A stretch of 64,000 nt of DNA from Eshraghiella crossota. Its GTDB lineage: Bacteria; Bacillota; Clostridia; Lachnospirales; Lachnospiraceae. Below the pieces are notes generated by a model, which was given only the letters and a program-made list of their open reading frames with translations, made no database searches and was not told the origin of the DNA. The position numbers were made by a program, and so were the translations under genes. Each line of letters starts with the position of its first letter. Position 1 is the stretch's first letter. Shown in pieces: positions 42,662 to 51,839 of the stretch. The stretch covers positions 434,001-498,000 of the forward strand of contig NZ_CP102270.1 in NCBI RefSeq assembly GCF_025148445.1, written 5' to 3'.

Positions 42662-43762
42662 ATGGTATTAAGGATTCCTCATTATTTTGACAGTTTTGTA
42701 TGTACTGCAGGTGAGTGTAGGGATAACTGCTGTTACGGAGGATGGCAGATAGACCTTGATGAAGACACTGTGGAGTTCTATAAGTCAGTAAAAGGCGATT
42801 TTGGAGACCGCTTAAGAGCCTCCATAGATTATACGGATACTTATTGTTTTAAATTAGAGAACGGGGGATGTCCGTTTCTTGATGATGATAATTTATGCCA
42901 TATCTATAAAGAGCTGGGGCCTGAACATATGGGAGTTGTATGTACACAGTTTCCAAGGTTCAGCGAATATTACGGTCATTATAAAGAGACCGGAATAGGT
43001 CTTGCCTGTGAGGAAGCTGCCAGAATAATATTGGAGGACACAAAGCCTTTCCATATTGTGGAGCGTACGATAGACGAAGAAGAGTTTGAAGACGAAGAAT
43101 ATGACGACCTTCTTTGCAAAGGAATAGAGAAGGTCAGAAACTGTCTTTTTGACGTAATGAATTCTGATATGGAATTTGCGGACAAATTATCGGTTCTCCT
43201 TGATACGGGTGAATATATACAGGAATTAATTAACAGAAATGATTATAAGGCTATTTTGGAATATGTTCCCCGGTATGTAAACAGGGAAGCGTTGCCTTAT
43301 GAAGAAGCGGATATTATGGAAATCTGGGACACCTATGATTCCATGGAGGTTCTCAATGTGGAATGGACGGAATTTGTTAAGGATTTAACAGCTTCGCTTC
43401 ATAAAGATGATTACGTCAGGAACTTGTCCGGCTTTAATAAAGAGAATTATCCGTTTACAGGATATGACAAGCTGGTATGCTATTATCTTTTCAGATATCT
43501 GCTGCAGTCTGTATATGACCACGACTTTGCAGGTAAAATATATTTTATGACAGCCAATCTGATACTTATTAAGGAAATGGACATCTATATTTACAAAAGG
43601 GATGGAATGCTTACGAAAGAGCAGCATATGGAATGTATACATATGTTTTCAAGGGAGATTGAGTATTCAACGGATAATCTTGACACCCTTTCGGAGGAAT
43701 TCCTTTTTAGTAATATCTTTTGTAAGGAGAGACTTGAAAGTATCGTAAGAACATTATTTTGA
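42662..43762 (+). CDS. FliB-like protein (flagellin lysine-N-methylase family; YkgJ-type cysteine cluster)
   Basis: In this 366-residue protein, the N-terminal 110 residues hold a cysteine cluster (CTAGECRDNCCYGGW, GCPFLDDDNLCHIYKEL, VCTQFPRFSEYYG) typical of the YkgJ/FliB family, which probably binds iron-sulfur or zinc. The C-terminal part is helical. Family members are annotated as flagellin lysine-N-methylases; the actual target here is unproven. It sits between citrate synthase and the GH13 gene. Its presence fits a flagellated Lachnospiraceae. Confidence 0.75.
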   Translation: MVLRIPHYFDSFVCTAGECRDNCCYGGWQIDLDEDTVEFYKSVKGDFGDRLRASIDYTDTYCFKLENGGCPFLDDDNLCHIYKELGPEHMGVVCTQFPRFSEYYGHYKETGIGLACEEAARIILEDTKPFHIVERTIDEEEFEDEEYDDLLCKGIEKVRNCLFDVMNSDMEFADKLSVLLDTGEYIQELINRNDYKAILEYVPRYVNREALPYEEADIMEIWDTYDSMEVLNVEWTEFVKDLTASLHKDDYVRNLSGFNKENYPFTGYDKLVCYYLFRYLLQSVYDHDFAGKIYFMTANLILIKEMDIYIYKRDGMLTKEQHMECIHMFSREIEYSTDNLDTLSEEFLFSNIFCKERLESIVRTLF

Positions 43763-43777
43763 AAGGAAGGATTAATT

Positions 43778-45079
43778 ATGGCAAGTGACACAAATATTAA
43801 TTTGAGAAATCAGGTAATGTATAGTGTGTATGTAAGAAATCATACACCGGAGGGAACTTTTAAAGCATTGGAAAAAGACCTTCCAAGAATTAAACAGATG
43901 GGTGTTGATGTGATATGGCTTATGCCTATCCATCCAATCGGGGTTGTAGGCAAAAAGGGAGAACTTGGATGCCCTTATTCAATTAAGGATTACAGGGCTG
44001 TCAATCCCGCATACGGAACCAGAGAGGATTTTGTACAGCTTGTTGATGCAATCCATGGTCTCGGAATGAAATGTATCATTGATGTGGTATATAACCATAC
44101 GTCAAAAGATTCTGTGCTTTCCATTGAACACCCGGAATTTTTCTACAAAAAAGAGGATGGAAGCTTTGGTAATAAGGTAGGTGACTGGTCGGATGTATTT
44201 GACCTTGATTATAAGAACAAAGACCTTTGGGATTATCAGATTGATACCTTGAAGATGTGGGCAGAGATAGTTGACGGTTTCAGATGTGATGTTGCCTCAA
44301 TGGTCCCTATAGAATTCTGGAATAGGGCAAGGTCAGAATGCGCCAAGGTTAAAAAAGGTTTAATCTGGCTTGCCGAGTCGGTTGACATAGGCTTTATTAA
44401 ATATTTAAGAAGCATTAATTGCGTTGCCAATTCGGATAATACTATGTATTCTGCTTTTGATATGACCTATGATTATGATATATGGAATTTCTATGACGGC
44501 TATCTTAAAGGAAAAGTAAGTGCTGCGGATTATGCAGAAGTCCTTAACTTCCAGGATGGAATATATCCTGAGAATTATGTTAAAATCCGTGCTCTTGAGA
44601 ATCATGACAGAGACAGGGTTATGAACTACGTTCATGATATTGAGACTGTAAAGAGGCTTCTTGCTTTCTCATATTTCCAGAAAGGAATGGCATTTATATA
44701 TGCCGGTGAGGAATTCGGAAATGACAGAACACCAAGTCTTTTTGATATTGATACGATTGACAGAAATACAGGATATGATATAAGCGGTTATATTTCCAAA
44801 TTATCGGAAATTAAGAAGCAGTACAGCATATTCGCAGACGGACTTTATGAAGTGAAAGCGGAACCGGATACGGATACTTTTGTAATTACATATTGCAAAG
44901 GCAATAATAAAGCTCTTGGAATTTTTAACATAAAGGGCGAAACAAAGGATATTAAGACCGATATTCCTGACGGTACCTACAAAAATATATTTAATGATTG
45001 CAATATAGCTGTTGTTGGTGGTACAATTCACAAGTCAGAAATTGATAGTAACAATGGAGTTGTGGGAATAATTATATGA
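43778..45079 (+). CDS. Alpha-amylase family glycoside hydrolase (GH13)
   Basis: This 433-residue cytosolic protein has an intact catalytic barrel: VDVIWLMPIHPIG, IIDVVYNHTSKDS (region I), DGFRCDVASMV with nucleophile Asp171, LIWLAESV with acid/base Glu200, and ALENHDRDR with Asp277. The C-terminal beta domain is short. The lack of a signal peptide points to intracellular maltodextrin or glycogen breakdown. AAGGAAGG precedes the start. It converges on the debranching enzyme gene, which acts on the same polymer. Confidence 0.88.
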   Translation: MASDTNINLRNQVMYSVYVRNHTPEGTFKALEKDLPRIKQMGVDVIWLMPIHPIGVVGKKGELGCPYSIKDYRAVNPAYGTREDFVQLVDAIHGLGMKCIIDVVYNHTSKDSVLSIEHPEFFYKKEDGSFGNKVGDWSDVFDLDYKNKDLWDYQIDTLKMWAEIVDGFRCDVASMVPIEFWNRARSECAKVKKGLIWLAESVDIGFIKYLRSINCVANSDNTMYSAFDMTYDYDIWNFYDGYLKGKVSAADYAEVLNFQDGIYPENYVKIRALENHDRDRVMNYVHDIETVKRLLAFSYFQKGMAFIYAGEEFGNDRTPSLFDIDTIDRNTGYDISGYISKLSEIKKQYSIFADGLYEVKAEPDTDTFVITYCKGNNKALGIFNIKGETKDIKTDIPDGTYKNIFNDCNIAVVGGTIHKSEIDSNNGVVGIII

Positions 45080-45612
45080 TTCCCCGTGTGAATAGAATGA
45101 AAGATAACAGTAAGATTGCGATAGCAGCAATAATATCAGGAGCAGCATTAGAAACGGCAATGGTTATATCTGCATTGCCTATAAAAAAATATAAGGCAGA
45201 GCTTAAGAATGCCTCTAAGAAGCTCAACGGAAAAATTAAGAGTACAGTAACCAGGACAGCTTTGTTAGGTATATGCGGAGCACTGACTACGGCAGCAGGA
45301 ATATCTTTGAAGCATAAGAAATCAGAGACTGCGGACAATAGCGACAGCAGTGTGGAAGCAGTTGAGATGAAGAATAACGAGTCTTACGAAACTGAAACAG
45401 TTGTAACAGAGGCTACGGATAACAAGAAAACAGTTATTAAAGATAATGCTGTTAAAGCTGAAAGCAAAAAAGAAGCACCTGAGTCGAAGAGCGTTCCGTC
45501 AGTCTGGAAATGCGAAGCCTGCGGACATGAGAATTCCGTTGATAAGAAAGTATGTTCATATTGCGGACAATTAAGAAGTGACCTTTTAAATAAGGTGATG
45601 GAACAATGGTAA
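45076..45612 (+). CDS. Zinc-ribbon membrane-associated protein
   Basis: This 178-residue protein is coupled to GH13 by ATGA overlap. The N-terminal hydrophobic segments (about 10-35 and 60-75) are followed by a charged spacer and a C-terminal zinc ribbon WKCEACGHENSVDKKVCSYCG (four Cys). The function is unknown. It is the last gene of the citrate synthase run. Confidence 0.65.
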   Translation: MIPRVNRMKDNSKIAIAAIISGAALETAMVISALPIKKYKAELKNASKKLNGKIKSTVTRTALLGICGALTTAAGISLKHKKSETADNSDSSVEAVEMKNNESYETETVVTEATDNKKTVIKDNAVKAESKKEAPESKSVPSVWKCEACGHENSVDKKVCSYCGQLRSDLLNKVMEQW

Positions 45613-45616
45613 ACAA

Positions 45617-45655
45617 ATCCCCAATGTCAGATAATGGCATTGGGGATATTTTTAT
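45617..45655. terminator. Bidirectional terminator
   Basis: ATCCCCAATG (45617-45626) pairs with CATTGGGGAT (45638-45647). T-rich tracts flank both sides, so it ends both the plus operon and the minus lipoprotein gene. Confidence 0.88.
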
Positions 45656-47103
45656 TCTTCAGTGGCGGATTTAATTGCATTTCCGTTTATATTGAAAAGA
45701 CCATTAGTGGTCTTTACCAGGAAAATACTGTCATTGTCTGTATGCAGAAGACTAATAAAATCTGAGGTATTATATTCGCTTAAAGTATTTGAAGAATCTT
45801 TTATGTATATTTTTCCTTCTGACTGGTTCTCGGTTAAACAAAAGCCTTTTTCTGACTGATAGGATATAGTCTCGTTTATATCAAGAGGAACAAGATGACC
45901 ATAAATATTGGCAAGATATGTATTATCATCAATGTATAATTTGTCTGTAACCGTTAAGTCCGTGTAAAGCTTTTTGCCTTTTAATGAGTATACGGTGCCT
46001 GCACCATCTTTTGTTATAACAAAACCATAATTTGAAGAACCTTCCAATGTACAGGTGTCTTTTGAAAATTTTTCTACCTGATCATCATCACTGTCTTTCA
46101 GTATGTAAGCGGATTCGGTTTCAATGAAGAAGGTACGGTTATTGCCGTATAACATAGGATGAAGTATCTCGCCATTATCCGAGGTGCCTACAAGAGAACC
46201 ACCGGAAGAGTATGTCGCAACTATAATATCGGATGAATCATATATATATCTGTAATCCGACGTGGCAAAAATACGGCAGCCGCTGTAATCATCCGAAATA
46301 GGATAGAATTTTGTTCCGTCATTATTGAAAAAACCAAGCTGTACATCACCTTGTGATGCAGAAGTTATATAGTAATCAAAAATATTTTCATCATAATAAT
46401 CGGCGTGTTCAATTACTGTAGAACCATTCTTTTCACTGATATAGCGGTAACCGTTACCGGTATTGATACATAATATTCCATAGCCGCCGCTTGAAAAAGG
46501 AGATTCTACATAACCGCAGTCCGAAATATTGGTTATAGTTATGTCTTCTGTAATTACATCGCCATTCTCAGACCTGATATCATATACGTCCTCGCCCTTA
46601 TCACACAGATAGATGATTTTGTCATCTGAAGGGTAAAGCGAAATATCTTTATACTTCTCAGGCACAACTGCTGAGCCTGTTTCGGAAATAAGACCAACAA
46701 GCTCTCCGGATTCTTTATCAGTGGTTACTATGAAATATGGAAGGGTCTCAAGTCTTTTCATATAGTCATAAGAATCGTATTTTATTATTTCATTGCCTTC
46801 TGAATCCACAACCATATAGCGGTCATAACCGTAAGAATCGTTTGTTATCAGGCTTGTACCGTAATAAAAGTTCTCCATGGAGAAATTTTTCAATACATTA
46901 TAGGTAAAGCTGATTTCTTTTTCGCTATTGACGAATGTATACGTTCTTTTTAATTTACCGTTGCTGTCTGCCCTTTCTGAGGTATCCGTAAGGATATAAT
47001 CGGAAGTGTCGGCAACAGAGGAATCATTTTTATCCGGTTTGCCGCAGCCTATAAGCAGAGAGGACAGGATAAATGGGATTGTAAGTAAAATTCTTTTTTT
47101 CAT
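45652..47103 (-). CDS. Lipoprotein with repeated beta-rich (propeller-like) body
   Basis: This 483-residue protein begins MKKRILLTIPFILSSLLIGC, a lipoprotein signal with a lipobox ending at Cys20. The mature part is Asp/Ser/Tyr-rich with recurrent units such as YRYISEKNGSTVIE and GFFNNDGTKFYPISD. These resemble WG-repeat or beta-propeller proteins. It is anchored outside the membrane, perhaps as a carbohydrate or surface sensor. It is 13 bases downstream of the debranching enzyme gene, with AAGGAG before the start. Confidence 0.65.
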   Translation of the reverse strand: MKKRILLTIPFILSSLLIGCGKPDKNDSSVADTSDYILTDTSERADSNGKLKRTYTFVNSEKEISFTYNVLKNFSMENFYYGTSLITNDSYGYDRYMVVDSEGNEIIKYDSYDYMKRLETLPYFIVTTDKESGELVGLISETGSAVVPEKYKDISLYPSDDKIIYLCDKGEDVYDIRSENGDVITEDITITNISDCGYVESPFSSGGYGILCINTGNGYRYISEKNGSTVIEHADYYDENIFDYYITSASQGDVQLGFFNNDGTKFYPISDDYSGCRIFATSDYRYIYDSSDIIVATYSSGGSLVGTSDNGEILHPMLYGNNRTFFIETESAYILKDSDDDQVEKFSKDTCTLEGSSNYGFVITKDGAGTVYSLKGKKLYTDLTVTDKLYIDDNTYLANIYGHLVPLDINETISYQSEKGFCLTENQSEGKIYIKDSSNTLSEYNTSDFISLLHTDNDSIFLVKTTNGLFNINGNAIKSATEE

Positions 47104-47116
47104 ATAATCTCCTTAA

Positions 47117-49156
47117 TTAAATAATATTTTCATAGTAACAACGTATAAGTTCTGCAACACTCCATGCCTGTGAGAAACAGCCTCTTGAAGTGCAAGGAAA
47201 ACTTCCGTCAAATATTTCTGCTACGCCGCCTAAACAGCCATCGTTCAGGTGATCTATCATCGGTTCAAGCAAAAGAGCTGCATCTTCTTTTGCAGACTGG
47301 GTATTGCCATGTGTCTTAACATAAGCAGATATGAAAAATCCTGTTATATATCCCCATGAAGTTCCCATATGATATGCTTTGTCCCTGTCTATAAGTCTGC
47401 CGATGTATTGTGATTTATAACGTTCGTCATAGTAAGGAAGAGTCCTTATGCCCAAAGGAGTGTATAATTCTTTATATACTTTATCAACTATGGCCTTTTC
47501 CATATCCGCTGAAAGCATCGTATAGGGAAGTATTACGGCAACAAGCTGGTTAGGACGGATTGAAGAATCAGGGTCATCGCTGCCGTCAGCTTTTTTACCT
47601 ATAACGTCATAGAGACAATTCTCATTGCTGTTCCAGAATTTACTTATAAAGCTATCTTTAACTTTGGAAGCCAGCTCATGATATTCTGTTTTCTTGTCAT
47701 CGGGACTTAATTCCTCCATAACCTTTAAGGCATTGTACCATAAAGCATTGATTTCTACAGGCTTGCCGTGCCTTGGCGTAACAACAAGATCACCTACACG
47801 GACATCCATCCATGTAATCTGGTCTAAATCACTTCCTCCGCTTATGAGACAGTCTTCGTCCATACATATAGAAAAATCAGTTCCTTTTTTGTAATTGTCA
47901 ATAATCTCTACAAGAGCCGGATATATTTCTTCCATAATGAACCGGCGGGCGCTGGCACCGGTGTCGTACTCAAGATACTTGTATACGGCATTAAAATACC
48001 ACATCGAAGCGTCCATTGTATTGTAATAAGGAACGTCAGTATCCGTATTAGGAAAAACATTAGGAAGAAGTCCGTTTTTAACATATAATGCAAAGGATTT
48101 TAAAATGCTTCTGGCATCTTCAAATCTGTGGGTACAAAGTACAAGTCCCGTAAAAGCAATCATTGTATCACGTCCCCAGTCCATGAACCATGGATATCCG
48201 GCGAGAACGGTTTTACATTTTGTGGATTCCCTTTCAACAATAAAATTATCGGCACTGTATGCCAGACGCTTTAAAAGACCATCTTTTTTAGGAACCAGGT
48301 CACATAATTCTTTTTTTCTTGCATCCATTGATTTAAGAATATCAAAACCATTGCAGGATACATCTTCCGTACTACATACAAAATAGAAGAATTTGTCCTC
48401 TCCGGCATTAATATCTATACATATATCGTAAGGCGTATAGAAACCGTCACAAGCATTAAGACCGTTTCTTACATCAAGGTCATATAATACACCTGAAAGA
48501 TATATGTGTGTAGGTTCTGCCATGCTTATAGGGTAGGTAGAACGATCTATAAATTCTCCGTCAGATGCCCTGAAAAAATACTTCATATTCATTACATCAC
48601 TTGTGATGGTAATTGTACCGGATTTTTCATCGGAATGTAAACCGAGTGCCTTAGGGTCAGCAACCTCACCCAATGTCTTACATGTAAAATATGGTGTAAT
48701 ATACAGTTTTCTGTGGCTGCTGCCGTTTTTGACGGAATAACATATTACAGAAGTATCTTTTCCGTATACCATACCTATGGATTTACGGATAATCATATCA
48801 CCAATCTGATAGGTATATTCCGGATAAGAACCAAAACTAAAGTGGGAAAGATACCTGAATCCCTCATAAGTTTCACTGATACTGTGGTAAGTAGCAAGGT
48901 TTGTGATGCCTGTATCATCTAAAATACGTTCACTTATATTGGCTAAGAGAGTATATCTGTCAGCCGGATGATTAAGGGATACATTCAAAAGACTGCTGAA
49001 ACTTCTGGAGTTAGAGCCTATGACAGTAGCATTTGCGTATCCTCCGATGCCATTTGAAATCAACCATTCTTTTTCAATACCCTCGCTGAAATTTCTGAAA
49101 TCACCTTTGCCAAGGTTATATTTGTCCTGATATGCTGAAAAATCAACACTGCTCAT
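47117..49156 (-). CDS. Amylo-alpha-1,6-glucosidase / glycogen debranching enzyme
   Basis: This 679-residue protein starts at ATG 49156 (MSSVDFSAYQ), supported by GGGAGGAC; the longer frame adds seven residues only. The N-terminal domain (EKEWLISNGIGGYANATVIG) and C-terminal GDE domain (GYPWFMDWGRDTMIAFTGL, GSDLDQITWMDVRVGD, IRPNQLVAVILPY, AYHMGTSWGYITGFFISAYV) match bacterial debranching enzymes. It hydrolyses alpha-1,6 branch points in glycogen remnants. It works with the converging GH13 enzyme. Confidence 0.9.
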   Translation of the reverse strand: MSSVDFSAYQDKYNLGKGDFRNFSEGIEKEWLISNGIGGYANATVIGSNSRSFSSLLNVSLNHPADRYTLLANISERILDDTGITNLATYHSISETYEGFRYLSHFSFGSYPEYTYQIGDMIIRKSIGMVYGKDTSVICYSVKNGSSHRKLYITPYFTCKTLGEVADPKALGLHSDEKSGTITITSDVMNMKYFFRASDGEFIDRSTYPISMAEPTHIYLSGVLYDLDVRNGLNACDGFYTPYDICIDINAGEDKFFYFVCSTEDVSCNGFDILKSMDARKKELCDLVPKKDGLLKRLAYSADNFIVERESTKCKTVLAGYPWFMDWGRDTMIAFTGLVLCTHRFEDARSILKSFALYVKNGLLPNVFPNTDTDVPYYNTMDASMWYFNAVYKYLEYDTGASARRFIMEEIYPALVEIIDNYKKGTDFSICMDEDCLISGGSDLDQITWMDVRVGDLVVTPRHGKPVEINALWYNALKVMEELSPDDKKTEYHELASKVKDSFISKFWNSNENCLYDVIGKKADGSDDPDSSIRPNQLVAVILPYTMLSADMEKAIVDKVYKELYTPLGIRTLPYYDERYKSQYIGRLIDRDKAYHMGTSWGYITGFFISAYVKTHGNTQSAKEDAALLLEPMIDHLNDGCLGGVAEIFDGSFPCTSRGCFSQAWSVAELIRCYYENII

Positions 49157-49220
49157 GTAAGAGTCCTCCCGATACATTTAATTGATGTAATTATATCAAA
49201 TCAGTATAAAAAAAGCAAAA

Positions 49221-49249
49221 AAAAACCGGCCATCATCTGACCGGTTTTT
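49221..49249 (-). terminator. Terminator of the amino-acid ABC operon
   Basis: AAAAACCGG/CCGGTTTTT with an 11-nt loop; a long A-run on the plus strand supplies the T-run for leftward transcription. Confidence 0.85.
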
Positions 49250-49256
49250 AAAAAAA

Positions 49257-50087
49257 TTATAAAACCTTTGCAAGAAATTCTTTGAGCCTTGGATTCTTAG
49301 GATTGGTGAAAAATTCTTCAGGAGAAGAATTTTCAAGAATCTGTCCGTTATCTATAAAAATTACTTTATTGGCGACTTCTCTTGCAAAACCCATTTCGTG
49401 TGTTACAACAATCATTGTCATGCCGTCTCTGGCAAGCTGTTTCATAAGATCAAGAACTTCTCCTACCATTTCGGGATCAAGTGCACTTGTAGGCTCGTCA
49501 AAAAGGATTACATCAGGCTTCATTGCCATTGAACGGACAATCGCAACACGCTGCTTCTGACCGCCCGACAGTGTTGAAGGATATACATCCGCTTTGTCTT
49601 CAAGCCCGATCTTTTTTAATAATTCAATGGCTTCCTGCTTACATTCTTCAACAATCTTTGAATTGGTTGTTGTGATTTTAATAAGTTCTTTTTTGGAATC
49701 CTTGCTTCTGAAAAGATTGGTAAATTTCGTAATAGCATTATGGCGTTTGTCTTTTCTTAATTGCTGCTTTTTAACATAGACAGGAGCTAACATAATGTTT
49801 TTGATGACTGTCTTATTATTAAAAAGATTGAAATGCTGGAATACCATTCCCATGTGGCGCCTGTGAATATTGATATTAACTTTAGGATCCGCAATATCAA
49901 CACCGTTAAAAATAATCTGACCGCCGGTTGGGTCCTCCATACAGTTAAGACATCTTAAGAATGTACTTTTACCGGAACCGGAAGGACCGATGACAACCAT
50001 AATGTCACCTTTTTCTATTGTGATATTAATGCCTTTAAGGACTTTATTATTACCAAAACTTTTTTCAAGATTAATTACGTCTATCAC
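49257..50087 (-). CDS. Polar amino-acid ABC transporter ATP-binding protein
   Basis: This 276-residue protein has Walker [11 protein letters not shown]-loop FQHFNLF, signature [11 protein letters not shown], Walker [13 protein letters not shown] and H-loop THEMGF. Relatives (GlnQ/HisP) are about 240 residues; the extra 35-40 lie between the Q-loop and the signature ([20 protein letters not shown] region). The start overlaps the permease gene by 17 bases. It energises uptake of glutamine- or lysine-type amino acids. Confidence 0.9.
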   Translation of the reverse strand: MIDVINLEKSFGNNKVLKGINITIEKGDIMVVIGPSGSGKSTFLRCLNCMEDPTGGQIIFNGVDIADPKVNINIHRRHMGMVFQHFNLFNNKTVIKNIMLAPVYVKKQQLRKDKRHNAITKFTNLFRSKDSKKELIKITTTNSKIVEECKQEAIELLKKIGLEDKADVYPSTLSGGQKQRVAIVRSMAMKPDVILFDEPTSALDPEMVGEVLDLMKQLARDGMTMIVVTHEMGFAREVANKVIFIDNGQILENSSPEEFFTNPKNPRLKEFLAKVL

Positions 50088-50781
50088 TTCGTCTCAGGCT
50101 CCTTTCCATAAGTTTGATTGCAAAACTGATAATAAGAACCAGTACGATATAAATCAATGCCATAACAAGATAAGGAACCATAAATTCATAGTTACTGCTT
50201 CCGATAAAGCTGAAAGCAACATAGAGGTCTGTCGCACCTACGAAGCTTACTACCGAAGTATCTTTTATTAAGGCAATCAGCTCATTACCCATTGTAGGTA
50301 AAATATTTTTTACTGCCTGGGGAATAACAATTTTTAACATTGTTGTTCCAAAGCTAAGGCCAACAGCACGTCCGGCCTCCATCTGTCCGCTGTCTACCGA
50401 CATAATGCCGCCACGCATAATTTCCGAAATGTATGCGGCACTGTTAAGACCGAATACCATAACGGCAACCTGGATACCTGTCATACGGCTTCCCATCAGA
50501 GGAAGCAGGACATAATAAAATACAAGAAGCTGTACCACGATAGGAGTGCCTCTGAAAAGCGCTACATAAAAAGAACATATTTTATTAAGTATTCTTGGTA
50601 AAACTTTGTATTGGGGAATAACTCTTGCCGTAGCAATAAGCGTTCCTATCACAATGCCGATTATAAGACCCAGCACAGCAATTGTAAGCGTATTTTTCAA
50701 ACCTTCAAGAACCTTAACGTATCCGTTGTATTTTATGAAGGTTTCCCAGAATTTATCAAACTTGAGTGAAAAATTACCCAT
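50071..50781 (-). CDS. Polar amino-acid ABC transporter permease
   Basis: This 236-residue protein has five or so membrane helices and the HisM/GlnP pattern: [32 protein letters not shown], and the EAA coupling loop [23 protein letters not shown]. It probably forms a homodimer. It lies 26 bases after the binding-protein gene and overlaps the ATPase gene. Confidence 0.9.
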   Translation of the reverse strand: MGNFSLKFDKFWETFIKYNGYVKVLEGLKNTLTIAVLGLIIGIVIGTLIATARVIPQYKVLPRILNKICSFYVALFRGTPIVVQLLVFYYVLLPLMGSRMTGIQVAVMVFGLNSAAYISEIMRGGIMSVDSGQMEAGRAVGLSFGTTMLKIVIPQAVKNILPTMGNELIALIKDTSVVSFVGATDLYVAFSFIGSSNYEFMVPYLVMALIYIVLVLIISFAIKLMERSLRRSDRRN

Positions 50782-50807
50782 GAAACCACCTTTCCAGCGA
50801 ACAGTAA

Positions 50808-51671
50808 TTACTGCATTTTGTTGATTGATTCAGTAATGAACTGGGCAGGAGCAGCATCAATGATTACATACTTTAATCCGCCGTTGATAAGATCCTGTAC
50901 TGCTAAAGAACCATTAGCATATCCTGTGTTCTTCATTTTGAAACCGGCAAATCCGAAGCTTTCATCACCTTCACAGTAGAACTGGCCTGTAGTTCCGTTC
51001 TGGAAACCTACTGATGAGGAAGAATCTTTTGTATTAAGGATTGCTTCTACGTCTTTTACTGTTTTACAGTTATCAAATTCAGTATTGTCAGATGCAACAA
51101 CAAGTCTCTGTGATGCCTGATAATATGGATCAGAGAATGCTACATATTCTTTACGGTCCTCTTTGATTGTAAGGCCTGCGATTGCAAGGTCACATTTGTG
51201 CTGACCTACAGATAAACATACGGCATCAAAGCTCATATTCTGGATAACAAGCTCTTTGCCTAACTTATCTGCAAGAGCCTTTGCAATTTCCATATCAATT
51301 CCTGCATAGCTGTCACCCTTTGTATATTCGAAAGGTTCAAATGCTGCGTTAGTGGCTACAACAAGCTGGTCCTTGCTTTCATCCAATTCAGCAGACTTAA
51401 CCGCTACAGGTTCTCCGTCACCGAAGTATTTGTTGCAGATCTTGTCCAGTTCGCCGTTTTCCTTAATTTCCTTAATGAAAGCATTAACCTGGTCAAGAAG
51501 TTCCGGCTGGTCCTTACCAACACCAAAAGCATATTCTTCTTCCGTAAGGTTAATATCTATAACCTTGGCTGTTTTTTTAGCTGATGAATTTCCGGACTTT
51601 CCACATGCTGTAAATACTGAGAGAGCAAGTACGGCAGAAAGACCAACTGCTATTAATTTTTTTAATTTCAT
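50808..51671 (-). CDS. Amino-acid ABC solute-binding lipoprotein, apparently circularly permuted
   Basis: This 287-residue protein starts at ATG 51671 behind AGAAGGAAA. A lipoprotein signal (LSAVLALSVFTAC) is followed first by IDINLTEEEYAFGVGKDQPE, LLDQVNAFIKEIKENGELD and KICNKYFGDG. That block is normally the C-terminal end of SBP_bac_3 proteins. Only then comes the usual N-terminal lobe (QLVVATNAAFEPFEYTKGDS, GIDMEIAKALADKLGK, DLAIAGLTIKEDRKEYVAFS), and the chain ends at DYVIIDAAPAQF-type sequence (KYVIIDAAPAQFITESINK). So the domain order is rotated while the fold can be complete. It has its own promoter. Confidence 0.88.
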   Translation of the reverse strand: MKLKKLIAVGLSAVLALSVFTACGKSGNSSAKKTAKVIDINLTEEEYAFGVGKDQPELLDQVNAFIKEIKENGELDKICNKYFGDGEPVAVKSAELDESKDQLVVATNAAFEPFEYTKGDSYAGIDMEIAKALADKLGKELVIQNMSFDAVCLSVGQHKCDLAIAGLTIKEDRKEYVAFSDPYYQASQRLVVASDNTEFDNCKTVKDVEAILNTKDSSSSVGFQNGTTGQFYCEGDESFGFAGFKMKNTGYANGSLAVQDLINGGLKYVIIDAAPAQFITESINKMQ

Positions 51672-51705
51672 TATTATTTCCTTCTTTCTATATTGTATAG
51701 AGTGT

Positions 51706-51734
51706 AATATAACATCATACAAGATAAATTGCAA
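51706..51734 (-). promoter_or_regulatory. Promoter of the amino-acid ABC operon
   Basis: On the minus strand TTGCAA, a 17-base spacer, then TATATT, about 35 bases before the start codon. Confidence 0.65.
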
Positions 51735-51751
51735 TTAAGTAATTAAAAACG

Positions 51752-51780
51752 TTGAGAATTTTTTTAGAGTGTGTTATTAT
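51752..51780 (+). promoter_or_regulatory. Promoter of the YhaO/YhaN-like operon
   Basis: TTGAGA (51752-51757), a 17-base spacer, TATTAT (51775-51780), about 60 bases before the start. It is back to back with the minus promoter. Confidence 0.65.
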
Positions 51781-51839
51781 AGCTACAAGTATTTGTAAAC
51801 GTTTTAGTTTAAGAAAACATATTTTAAGGAGAAAAAAAT

